Shown in pieces: positions 44,101-54,449 of a DNA stretch of 64,000 bases. How positions within the stretch are numbered: the first letter of the stretch is position 1; each line of letters starts with the position of its first letter. The notes beneath the pieces are model-generated. The model did no database searches and was not told where the DNA came from. It saw only the letters and a program-made list of their open reading frames with translations. The position numbers and the translations under genes were made by a program. The DNA comes from Caprella mutica (lineage: Eukaryota; Arthropoda; Malacostraca; Amphipoda; Caprellidae). The stretch covers positions 186,001 to 250,000 of the forward strand of contig CANNZV010000332.1 in NCBI GenBank assembly GCA_947561585.1, given 5' to 3'.

Positions 44101-46704
44101 TATTAGAATGTGTCCTGTAATAAATTTAGCTTGCTTCAAAATCTGAAAGTAGACTAGATAATTTGTATATATTTTACATATTCTATTTAAATATAGAGTA
44201 TTCGAGTCTAATATAGTTTTACAATAAAAATGGTTTATCTATTAGTTTTCTATCTTCATTTTAACCTCTATTTGTGTAATAATAACTTCAGTTTACTGTA
44301 GGTAGTCTTGACTTCTTCTAAGAATTCTCCATACTATTTTCTCACCTATTTATACTCTCCTTTTGCATGTGACAGAAAAAGTAGAGTTCCGCACTGAGGT
44401 TCCTGACGTCAGAGGATTTAGGTACGAAGAGAACAAACGAGAGAGAGAAGCTGGGGGTGGCAGAGCAAGAGGGAGGGGCAGGGGTGGGCGTGGTGGCAGG
44501 TTCGACAGGGGAGGGAGATTTTCTGCCCACTCAAATAGGTAAATAAAAGACATGATACTCTGTAAGACTTAATTAATATTTTCTAAACATTGAAATTGTT
44601 TTGTTCTGTGTAGTTAGATGTTATATTATTTGTTAATTGCAGTTTTCTATGCCTGTTCTAAAGAGTATGTTTACTTCAATTTACGTTTCCATCATCATGA
44701 TCAGAAATGTTGTTTTAATAATTTCATCTTACCGTTTTCAGGCTACACATGTAACTGTGGCTCTTGATTATGTTTTTGTAGAAAGTTTCGAGTAATAATA
44801 ATGGTTACCAGTAAAGTGAAGGTGAAATTGTACCTAAGTTTTATCTTTCCTATCTTACAATAGAGGTTAGGCCGCGCTACTACCAAATAAGAGATAGGAA
44901 GATAGTAGTGCGCACACCAAAAGAGAGTAGTCAGCTGGTAACCGTGCACATTAGTTAGGAGGTGATGTGATGTAACACCCAAGCCTTGTATACATTGTAT
45001 AATAATCTATAAGCCTTGGTAACGACAAACCCGTGTGAAATCTGACATCACACTGGAGTTCTCAATTTGAACAGTTAGATTAGTGAGAAGTCATCTGAGT
45101 GGCGAAATCTATCTTGCAATCTTTCCTTCTCTCGGACTCTCTTTCAGTGTGTGCACTAAATAGTACCGTGTCACCGAGTTCAATCTTGCAATCTTTCTTA
45201 CTATCTCTCTTTTGGTCTGCTCGCGTCCCTAATCATTATGGCGAGTTAAGTCTTTATCTTTTAAATATTTTTCAGCCCCGTGCCGGACATGAGCAGCACA
45301 CATCTCTGGCCTGCTCCTGGAGAAGAAAACAAACCTAAGACCAAGGCATCGACCGAAAGCTACCTGGAGGCCCAGGCAAGAATTGAGGAGTTGGAAGAGC
45401 AGCAGAGAGAGGAAGAGAGGATGGCTAGGGAGGATCAGATGAGGATGAGCAAGACTAGATCAGGAGAAGTGCTACACAGACCGTCGTCCAACAGGCTAGG
45501 GAGTGGTTATGACACTCAGTCGAACAGAAGAGGAACTTTCGGTCAGAGTAATGCACCTGGTAGAGGAGGCTATGAGAGTGGAAGAGGTGGGTATAATGAA
45601 AGTAGAAGAGGCGGATACAGCGAAAATAGAAGAGGTGGATACAACGAAAATAGAAGAGGGGGATACAGTGAAAGCAACAGAGGATATGATGAAAACAAGA
45701 GAGGTGGATACAGGGGAGATAAAAGAGGCGGCCATGGCTCTAACAGTGAAGCTCAATACAGCAACAATAGTAGAGATGATTACAGCACTAGTTACCAAAG
45801 TGAATATGACGGTAACAGTAGACGGGGATATGGTAACAGAAGAGGTGGATATAATGATAACAGAGGAAGTAGTGACGGAGGTCACAGCGTAGATGATTAT
45901 GGAGGTTACAGACGTGGTGATTATAGAGGCAATAATCGTGGTGATTATAGAGGCAATAGCCGCCGTGGAGATTACGGAAGCCATGGCAGAGGTGATTATA
46001 GAGGCAATAGTCGAGGTGATTATGGAGGCAATAGCAGAGGTGATTATAGAGGCAATAGTCGAGATGCTTATGGAGGCGATAGTTGGCGTCAATTCGGTGA
46101 AAATAGAGGAGAATATGGTTCTGCTCACCACAATGAGAACGATAACAATAGTAGAGGTGGATACAATAACCAAAAACCTGCATTTGAAAATCAGAAGAGG
46201 TTTGATCCAACAAATAAAGGATGCAATAACATGCACCAGAGACATGATTACAAAAGTGATGACCATTTTGGAGAAGCTAAAAGTAATAGCAGTTTCCAAG
46301 ATAGTAAGAGTATACCGAGCTATCATGACAATAAGCACTACCAAACGAATCAAAGCAGCAATAGATATAAAAATGAGGGAATTTATCAAGAAGATAGAGC
46401 CAATGACAGCTCTGGATACATGTCTTACGAAAATCCTGAAGGTGATTCTGCAGGGGGTACCCACAACACCAACTTCAGTGCAGGCTATGGCAAACACAAC
46501 CTTGGTAGTCGAGTGAGTGGTGCCCCTCCCAGTCTCACCCGAACACAGCAAGACCTTATAGATCAGTTCAAGAAGAGTGTGTCACTACAAGGCTACACTG
46601 GTTATGAGGAGTTGGAGGAGATGAAACCGAGTACTGGGGTTGCTGTTGAGTATGTTAGAGGTAGAGGAGGGAGGAGCTTCAGAGGAAGAGATAGAGATTA
46701 TTGA
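38161..46704 (+). CDS. TDRD3: Tudor domain-containing protein 3 orthologue (TDRD3), 12 exons, 900 residues, Tudor domain not found
   Basis: Exons: 38161-38207, 38616-38706, 38852-38917, 39274-39440, 39823-39964, 40089-40192, 40455-40584, 41747-41884, 42175-42289, 42590-42700, 44376-44538, 45276-46704. All borders are GT-AG and all phases match. Domains: N-terminal DUF1767 helical region (about 1-68), OB-fold (about 69-171, with TKLLL and TVLGGKVDVLYQKW), UBA (about 250-295, with ARVIAAGFEADVAEWALKNN), exon-junction-complex-binding motif RPSGPANLFDFFDAKL (about 350-365), RGG tracts in exons 11 and 12. In other animals TDRD3 binds topoisomerase 3B through the OB-fold and arginine-methylated proteins through its Tudor domain, and acts in transcription and on mRNPs. 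Introns carry a mariner, MITEs and a minisatellite. Confidence 0.9.
39600..39799. mobile_element. family E MITE in TDRD3 intron 4, abutting exon 5
   Basis: ATTATAAGAAAAAAC, CATGATATC/GATATCATG and AGGAGGAGCTTAGCAAAAA match the element at 13016-13272, ending with the terminal GTGTGTACGGCCCTT. The right end lies only 23 bp before exon 5, so the MITE end is part of the 3' splice region. Confidence 0.75.
40731..40865. mobile_element. 135-bp MITE in TDRD3 intron 7
   Basis: The inverted termini are TAATTATCGGTCAGTTCCAC and its reverse complement GTGGAACTGACCGATAATTA. Non-coding. Confidence 0.8.
41090..41300 (+). repeat. degenerate TTGTATCATT minisatellite in TDRD3 intron 7
   Basis: Irregular repeats of TTGTATCATT, TTGTGTCAT and TTGTATC occur across about 200 bp. 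The rest of this 1.16-kb intron shows nothing else beyond the 135-bp MITE. Confidence 0.5.
42769..44039 (+). mobile_element. Tc1/mariner-type element (1271 bp) in TDRD3 intron 10
   Basis: The ends are CAGGGTGGGGCGTAAGTTTG and the complement of CAGGGTGGGGCGTAAATTTG (one mismatch), with TA on both sides (42767-42768, 44040-44041). A single transposase coding region fills the element in the same orientation as TDRD3. The sequence looks recent because the termini are almost identical, yet the transposase is broken. Confidence 0.93.
42923..43916 (+). pseudogene. mariner-type transposase, inactivated
   Basis: The first frame (42923 to about 43275) encodes the paired helix-turn-helix region, with REAIIALHRAGKSDSVISK and the GRPR-type linker (RPRSGRPRS). 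A frameshift near 43275-43285 moves coding into a second frame (to 43916) with the catalytic core: first Asp in FVWSDEKIF (about 43350) and third in SPDVNPMDF (about 43712). The second catalytic Asp, normally in an xQQDxAPxH-type motif, is missing: LWTF passes directly to TANVTQNW near 43630, as if eight or so codons were deleted in frame. This copy cannot catalyse transposition. Confidence 0.9.
45276..46704 (+). CDS. TDRD3: TDRD3 terminal exon: coiled-coil and RG/YG-rich tail
   Basis: This 1429-nt exon encodes residues 425-900. An acidic and basic helical stretch (EAQARIEELEEQQREEERMARE, about 450-475) leads into about 200 residues of RGGY, RGDYRGN and NRRGGYS repeats (coding 45560-46160). 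An Asn/Ser/His-rich region follows. It ends with LIDQFKKSVSLQGYTGYEEL and a final RGRGG...RGRDRDY. Such RGG tails bind RNA and favour condensates. The exon is fully open with no Tudor signature. The long frames on the other strand and in other plus frames here (45496-46551, 45503-45892, 45893-46516) are shadows. Confidence 0.92.
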
Positions 46705-46768
46705 GATCTCGGTGCTACATTTGTTATGGTTTTGCTCTTACTAATAATATCTTCTTCACTAAGCTATC

Positions 46769-46774
46769 AATAAA
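46769..46774 (+). other. TDRD3: polyadenylation signal of TDRD3
   Basis: AATAAA lies 65 nt after the TDRD3 stop codon and is followed by a T/G-rich stretch (TTGTCTTTGTATTCATT), a normal 3'-end arrangement. Confidence 0.75.
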
Positions 46775-47298
46775 ATTGTCTTTGTATTCATTAGCAGTTT
46801 CATTGGTCCAGCATATTTTTTTCGAATAAAACTGATATATTCTATGATAAGGTATTATGGCTTTAAAATGTAAGAGATATCAAAACCAGTATGCAGTTCT
46901 AACCGTTTTGTAATTATATTGAGAAACAGTGTGGCTATGTTGACTATTAAATTATTAATACGTTCAAAGAAGCTGTTATTAATGGAAAAACTATATTGTA
47001 ATATTCTTTAGTGGAAAATTGGGGAAGTAATAAAATGTAGTAGCCTGGTTCACACTAAGCCAAGTTTTTCAAAAAGTTACCAAATAATAGAGAATCTCTA
47101 CCAAAGTTACACGAAACTTTACTAAATGATATTAGAGGTTATATAAACTCTACGCTGAAGGTTTTTTCAGTTTTCAAGCTTTCGAATAGAAAGATTTCTA
47201 TTCATCATCAGGAGGAGGGTGGTAAACCTGGACCTGACAATGAATTTTATGACCAATGGTTGTATGTTGGATACCGTCTTTCTATTCCAGCTATCTAA
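46775..47298. other. no recognisable feature
   Basis: Sequence downstream of TDRD3. No exon or repeat recognised. Confidence 0.4.
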
Positions 47299-47914
47299 AG
47301 CCCCGTCCATACGGTCAAATTTTTCAGAGAAGTGACAAACTAAATGGCGATAACTTCCTAGCGTCAGCAAACCGTCAAACTTTTCATCAGTTTTTTTATT
47401 CCAACATGTTGGGTATCGTCAGCAAAAAGTTTTGTCAAACTATTTGCTGACGATAAAGTTTGAAGTACACACTGACTTCCCGGCAATAATATTTTTTTAT
47501 TTGCGCGTCATTTTAGTTTATTACAGCTAGGTACACCTACAAAAACCTCATTTTTTTCAAACTTAGTTAGTATCTATCTAGTTACAATGGCTGACGACAG
47601 ACTCTTTAATACTTGGTTGTATTAGATCTAAGTTATAGGTAGGCTACCTACGTTGTGAATTGTTTTCTATGATCTATTTTTGACTAATCTTTTCAAGACG
47701 ATATTTTGTCATTAAAAACAAATTATTTTTTCTGGTTTATTACATACCAAGTTATATAATTTTTATTTTCACGATATATAACATTAATTTTGACGAAACT
47801 GACGCCAGTGAACCTCAAACTTTTGGCGAGAAAATTTGATGGTGTAGACACTCCTTGAAAACTGACGATAAGTTTGTCACTTCTCTAAAAAAATTTGACC
47901 GTCTGGACGGGGCT
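47299..47914. mobile_element. PIF/Harbinger-like MITE (616 bp)
   Basis: The termini are AGCCCCGTCCATACGGTCAA and the complement of AGCCCCGTCCAGACGGTCAA, extending about 40 bp into a TCAGAGAAGTGACAAA block. TAA flanks both sides (47296-47298 and 47915-47917), matching a TWA target. GCGTCAGC / GCTGACG pairs lie inside. Non-coding. Confidence 0.82.
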
Positions 47915-48109
47915 TAACCTATATTTTATTAGTATTAATTAATCTATTAAATCTTAAAATATCAGACGAAAATTCGAGATTTTTTGTTACTATCTATATA
48001 GCTATTTCTGACTACATTAATTCTCTAGAATAATTATTACTATAATTATTGAACTTTCCATATATCTTTAACAAAATCTAAAGTGTTTTATTGTTCTCAA
48101 GTGTTTTCA

Positions 48110-48525
48110 TGTTTCTATGTATGTCCTCTATTCCTTATGCGTTACTTGTTGCTATATGCGTGTCCTCTTTATACGTATATTTGTCCTCTTGATCCTAAGT
48201 GTATACTCTTGATCCTCTGTGTGTACTATTGATCCTATGTGTATCCTATCAATCCTATGTGTGTCCTGTTGGTCAAAAGTGTGTTCCTGTTGTTCTTAAG
48301 TGTGTTATCTTGATCCTAAGAATGTCATATTGATCAAAAGTGTGTCCTGTTGATCCCAAGTGTGTCCTGTTGATCCCAAGTGTGTCCTGCTCTTCCTAAG
48401 TGTGTCCTGCTGATCCTTAGTGTGTCCTGTTAATCCTAAGTGTGTCCTGTACTCATGTTGTGTCATATTGATCCTAAGTGTGTATTCTAATCCTAGGTGT
48501 GTTCTCTTAAAACTGTGTCCTCTTT
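48110..48525 (+). repeat. 18-20 bp minisatellite, TGTGTCCTGTTGATCCTAAG unit
   Basis: About twenty diverged tandem units. Variation is high at the edges (TGTCCTCTTGATCC, TGTATCCTATCAATCC) and low in the centre (48350-48440). Non-coding. Confidence 0.92.
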
Positions 48526-49169
48526 CAATGCAGAGTTTAAATAACCTCTAATAATATGGATTTCCCGTTGAGTATGAATCTTTTCAATCAAATTTACTAT
48601 TTGAGTATATTTGTAACTTGTCCACAACTTGAAGACAAAAGAGTGAAATTGTTCGAAGACCCCATATTGAGATTGGATCTCTGAAAATTTGGATATTTAA
48701 AATTTAATTAAGTTTTTGATTAGGCTTGACATTTTGCAGAAGATGTGGGATTTAATTGATATTGTGTCGAAACATTTTTTCTTGTCACTGATTATAAAAT
48801 GGAAATTTCTGACGTGGTCTTTTCTCTATCTTAGCCATTATTATTATTACCATTTGAGAATATTTCGGGAATGCAGTTCTTTGTTCGACTAACAAGAATG
48901 CCCCCATTTATTCGGTATAAAATCACGTTAAAAGGGCTGTACTGCCTGTCACTGTACAGTCCTATTTCATTTTCATAATATCATTATTGAACTTAGTAAG
49001 AATAAAGCATTCTTGTAGAATATTACTGTTGAATAAATCTAATAAGGGAGGTAAATTAGTATAAATATAAGTGAGTTCATTTAAGAAACAAAGTGTACAA
49101 CAAACATACACACCGACCAGAACGAAGTAATAAAGATATTATATGAGATGTAATACTAGCTCAAATTTC
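48526..49169. other. no recognisable feature
   Basis: AT-rich unique-looking sequence without a supportable exon. Confidence 0.4.
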
Positions 49170-49402
49170 TGGTACAGAAGTGTTTTGTGCTGCCACCTGG
49201 GTTTCAAGATTGGAACTAGCTGTAGCTACTTAAGCCGTAAGCGCATCATTTGTGTTAATCATAGTATTGTAAAGAAATTTTATAACTTATTCAATGTTTG
49301 CAACATTCAAAATATGATTAAACACAAAATGTTGCAGTTTAGTAGCTACTGCTAGTTCCACACTTGGAACCCAGATGACAGCACAAAGTACTTTGAAACA
49401 AA
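49170..49402. mobile_element. palindromic MITE
   Basis: GTGTTTTGTGCTGCCACCTG...GGAACTAGCTGTAGCTACT (49178-49232) pairs with AGTAGCTACTGCTAGTTCC...CAGATGACAGCACAAAGTAC (49340-49391). The open frame at 49143-49355 is a by-product of this repeat. Confidence 0.7.
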
Positions 49403-50647
49403 AACTGCTGAAGTGGTGTATCTTACCGACTTATCATATCTTAGAAATAACTTGGGGAAGTTCCGCAGTGGCGCCACGCCACTAGTTCTATTATATACCT
49501 TTTATACAAACATTTCTTAAATAAACGAATTCTAATATTGCACATGTTATTGAATATTCTAAACTGATTTTCATTATTATTCCCTAGTCATCATTCTTCA
49601 AATCATAGTATTTTAGTTTTACCAATTCATTATAGCTACCTGATTCTCTTGGAGCCATGTTAATAGGTAATTAAGCAATTTTCACTTTGTCAAAACAAAT
49701 TAATCTTCCAACCTAACTAAAAAGTATGTAGATCAGTACCTACGTAGTTATTTATAATTTAGATAATTCACATTATAAGTCAATAGGTATCATTTCTATT
49801 AAAACTAACTTATTATTCATATTCAAGTTTACTAACCTATCCCCATTGAAATAGTACTGTCAGCTCGAAGACTGCATTAGCTACATATTGATCAGTCCGA
49901 CAGAGGATTTGTAATTGACATGTTCTTTTCTGGATCACCACAAACTGGTGTTGACTCGAAGAAATGGGTTGTCACCACAGTACATAGAAAAGAGACGTGG
50001 ATTAACTCAATAGCTAGTATTCAAAACTTTGATTCTAGATTTTTAGTTACTAGCCTAGATTTAGAAGTTTGTCATCGTTTCGTCATTTGAAGATGTTGCC
50101 ATATTTTTTAGTGAAGCTCGCTAAAAGATGAGAAAATTTAATTTTCTACAGATTTAAGATTGCAGTAATTATAGAAGTCAATCAAGATTTTATTAGATAT
50201 ATTTTTACAATTTACATAAATCACGTAGTAGTTTCAAAATCATTTTCTTGAGAATAAAAAAAAAGTGATACGTTACCGTTATGGAGTGTTGCCATAGGTA
50301 CAGTCTATAAATTGCTGGTAGGTTATCATCTAAATTAATATTTTGTATTGCGCCAAAATAGATTGTGTTCTATGTCATCAATTTATCATGTGATGCTGGA
50401 AAAGCACAGTACATAGAGTACAGTACATGCTGTGTGGGAAATTCTTCTGAACTTACTTCCTAGCTATTCTATGCAGGGATTCTATGTACTATGGTTGCCA
50501 TCACCAATGGCATGGCCAAAGACCTTATCTTATACGAATGAGAGGTACGGATGTAAACAAACCTATAGTGTACAAAAATTGTAATTATCTAACTTGATTT
50601 ATAGAAAATTACTATGTTAAATATTCTGACCTATTTTTAGGCCTTAA
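49403..50647. other. no recognisable feature
   Basis: AT-rich sequence with short frames only. No splice-consistent exon and no clear inverted repeat seen. Confidence 0.35.
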
Positions 50648-50805
50648 GGCCCCCTTTACACTTGCGTTTCGCAACGCCGCGTTAGAATTTTTTTTAACGA
50701 AGCCTTTCACACTTGCGTTAGAAAAAATGCTGCATATTTTCTAACGCAAGTGTGAAGGGCTCCGTAGTTCTAACGCGGCGTTGAGAAACGCAAGTGTGAA
50801 GGGAA
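50648..50805. mobile_element. palindromic MITE, family F, short copy
   Basis: GGCCCCCTTTACACTTGCG and GCAACGCCGCGTTAGAA pair with their complements at the right end (TTCTAACGCGGCGTTGAGAA). It is the same family as 22907-23138, with a shorter core. Confidence 0.82.
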
Positions 50806-51299
50806 AAAACACCATATATTTTATTAGATTATTTTACCATTATCGAGGTTATCTCGAAATTTATTCTGGGAAACTAAAAACTAAAAGTAATATATACTAC
50901 ATTTACAACCGGTAATCATAGTGGAAAAGTCTTAGATTTAATAACTTATTAACTTCTTTAGTAATATTGATTCGATGTGAATTCGGTCGGTTTTAAAACA
51001 ATCTCAGGACTTTCATTTATTATATACGTATCTATGTTACAAATTACAATAGATATAATGATGTATCTTGAAATGTTCAATATTGAAGAAAGAAAAATTT
51101 GTATGTTATGTTATACAGAGTCAAGCAGCGTGATTCGTGACTGCTAATTAAGGTACATTTTGCATACAGCGATTGTTGCCTCCAGCAATAGAAATACATC
51201 GAATTAGTGCTCAGCGATAATCGCTCGTTGCAAAACAGGCTCATAGAAATAATATTGAACTAGATTATGTGTATTCGGTAGAGCGCATACCTTCGCCGC

Positions 51300-51795
51300 C
51301 GCTTATAAATGAATTTGACCTCTACTTTTGTTCCGTTCTTTCCCAACATCTAATAAACTAGTGACTGGATAATGACCAATCTCCCCACCAAGTTTCATGC
51401 AATATGGTTCAATATTTTTTGAGTTAGTGAGTTATAAGTGACCTTAACCTTTGACTGGATCGGTCCCAAAACTCTAGCAAGTAAATGGTTCCTGGACATT
51501 GTCCAATCACTAAATTTCAGGCAATTTGAATGAACACTTTTTGAGTTGTTGAGTTATAAATGGTCTTGACCTTGATCTTTGTCCCCATCGCGTCAAAAAT
51601 CTAACAAAATGATGCGGGGATTTTGACCAATCGCCCCACAAAGTTTCATGCAATATGGTTCAATAATTTTTGAGTTTTAAATGACCTTGAGTTTTGACTG
51701 GATCACTCCCAAAATTCAACCAACAAGGTACTGGACATTGTTGACCAACCAATTTTCAGGCAATTTGGTTGACCACTTTTTCAGTTATGCAAATA
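51300..51795 (+). repeat. two direct repeats of about 245 bp
   Basis: 51325-51540 and 51575-51790 share AAGTTTCATGCAATATGGTTCAAT, TTTTTGAGTT, GACCTTRA and TTTCAGGCAATTTG blocks in the same order. Within each unit two half-units resemble each other. It could be the 3' part of a non-LTR element or a satellite; no ORF is present. Confidence 0.6.
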
Positions 51796-52104
51796 ACAAG
51801 ATGATAAATAAATATATATATAAATAAATGCGGTCTAAAATATAATCTTCCGCACTCTGAGAAGGTATCTATAGAACTCAGCAATAATCTGTCTGTAAAT
51901 AATTGTTATATAAGTAATTCCGAAGCAAATACTTGATCAATTTCTTTTCTGTTAACTGTGATATGTGGATAATGTGACCTTAAGTTTACAATTATCTAAA
52001 GAAGTACTATTCGGTTTGGAGGGGAGTTTTATTAAAATATAAACCTAAATAATTAAAAAATGAGATAGTTTTCAAACCTAATTTAAATTGAACCAATATA
52101 TTAA

Positions 52105-54449
52105 AGGTGCTCTCCATGCTCCGGGGAAAATAATTTATTGAATAATATTATAGAACAGGTAATAGAACTAAGATCTACGATCATTATTCTGCAAACCGCA
52201 TACAATTCGGTTCGGCATAGGTATATTTTATTATTTGTTTTTAAAGTTTTTTATACTCTGTGTGCAACAATTGTACGAAACACTACCCTGACGCTGAAGA
52301 AGAAGATTATACACTCTTTGTTTTTATTTTAAATTTAATTTTTTATATACAAATACGTTTTCGGCCTTCGTTTAAAGATATTAATGGTTTCTTAAAATAT
52401 ATAAACGATTTCATAATAAGTTTATCCAATTTTCTACCTTTACACGATCGAATATTAAATGGATTTATTATACGTAAGTATACCTAATACCTAGTTGACA
52501 ATCAAAACAAATGGTGTATATTATTTTTCTTCAGACTGAAAATTAGCAAGTCGAAAGTAAAATAGGTATTGTAGAGTTTTGATTATAAAAATCTTTACAA
52601 GTATATAAAATTATAAATATGCTTTCAAATTTCATGAAGCTTCTATTGATTAAAGGTCCCCTCCAAGCAAATATTTTTATTGCCTTAAAGGTCCCCTCCA
52701 AGCAAATTTTTTTATTGCTTAAATCAACGAGGCTAATGTTTCTTATTATTTTACTGCAAATCCCATCAAATTTGATAGCATATTTTTAATTTTATATGCT
52801 TTTAAAGATTTTTATAATCCAAACTCTACAAAACCTACTTTACTTCCGACTTTCTAATTTTCAGTCTGAAGAAGAAGAATGTACACCATTTGTTTTGATT
52901 GTCAACTAGGTATTTGGTTTAATAAATCTATTTACTATTCGTTTAAAGATTTAAATTTGGATAAACTTCTTATAGAAACGTTTATATACTTTTAGAAACA
53001 ATTAATATCTTTAAAGAAGGTCAAAAACGCATTGTTTGTTTAAAAGTCTAAATTTGAATCAAAACAAAGAGTGTACAATCTTCTTTTTCAGCGTCAGGTT
53101 GGAGATTCGCTCGATTGTTGCTCACAGAGTATTAAAAAACTTTAAAAGCAAATAATAAAATATATACTGAACCGAATTGTATGCGGTTTGCGGGATAATT
53201 ATCGTAAACCTTAGGTCTAAAATATTATTTAATAAACTCATTTTTTTTCCCGGAGCCTGGAGAGGACCTTTAATCAACGAGGCTAATGTTTCATATAATT
53301 TTGCTGCAAACCGCATCGAATCTGGTAGCATATTTTTAATTTTATATAATTTTAAAGATTTTTATAATCAAAACTGTACAAAACCTATTTTACTTCCGAC
53401 TCACTAATTTAAGAAATTTTCAGCCTGAAGAAAAAGAATGTACACCATTTGTTTTGATTGTCAACTATAGGTATTAGGTTTAATATATCCATTTAACATA
53501 AGTGATATCCATTTAACATTAGTGAAAAGATATAAAATCGAATGAACTTATAATAGAAACGTTTATATACTTTAGGAAACAATTAATATATAAAATAATG
53601 GCAGAAACGCATGGTTTGTTAATAAAATTCAAATTTGTAATCAAAACAAAGAGTGTACAATCTTCTTCTTGAGCATCAGATTAGTGATTCGCTCAATTGT
53701 TGCTCACAGAGTATTAAAAAACTTTACAAACAAATTATAAAATATATACTGAACCGAATTGTATGCAGTTTGCAGAACAATGATCTTAGACCTTAGTTCT
53801 ATACCTAATATTATGTTATAAACTCATTTTTTTCCCGGAGCCTGGAGAAAACCTTTAAAGGTCCTCTCCAGGCTCCGGGAAAAAATTGAGTTTATTACAT
53901 AATATTATAGAACTAAGGTCTACGATCATTATTCCGCAAACCGCATACAATTTGGTTCAGTATATATTTCATAATTTGTTTTTATAGTTTTTTAATACTC
54001 TGTGAGCAACAATTGAGCGAATCTCTAATCTGATTCTCAAGAAGAAGATTGTACACTCTTTGTTTTGATTACAAATTTTAATTTTATAAACAAACCATGC
54101 GTTTTCGGCCTTTATTTTAGATATTAAGTGTTTCCTAAAGTATATAAAAGTTTCTATTATAAGTTCATTCAATTTTATAACTTTACTCGAATATTAAATG
54201 GATTTATTAAACCTAATACCTAGTTGACAATCAAAACAAATGGTGTACATTCTTTTTCTTCAGACTGAAAAATTCTTAAATTAGTAAGTCGGAAGTATAA
54301 TAGGTCTTGTAGAATTTTGATTATAGAAATCTTTAAAAGCATATAAAATTAAAAATATTCTACCAAATTCAATGCGGTTTGCAGCAAAATGATAAGAAAC
54401 ATTAGCCTCGTTGAATAAGGCAATAAAAATATTTGCTTGGAGGGGACCT
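52105..54449. mobile_element. cluster of four family T MITEs, two forward outside, two inverse inside
   Basis: Copies: 52105-52649 forward (right end lost), 52654-52684 small inverse piece, 52689-53269 inverse, 53274-53854 inverse (left end lost), 53859-54449 forward. TTAA is present at each well-preserved junction (52101, 52685, 53270, 53855, 54450). Shared ends are AGGTCCCCTCCAAGCAAA and AGGTCCTCTCCAGGCTCCGG. The order suggests repeated insertion into, or next to, the TTAA and AAAGG of earlier copies. The short frames in this stretch are by-products. Confidence 0.85.

Noticed and set aside
45496..46551. 351-codon minus-strand frame and long alternative plus-strand frames over TDRD3 exon 12
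   Set aside because: They are shadows of the repetitive RGG-coding sequence. The true frame joins the upstream exons in phase.
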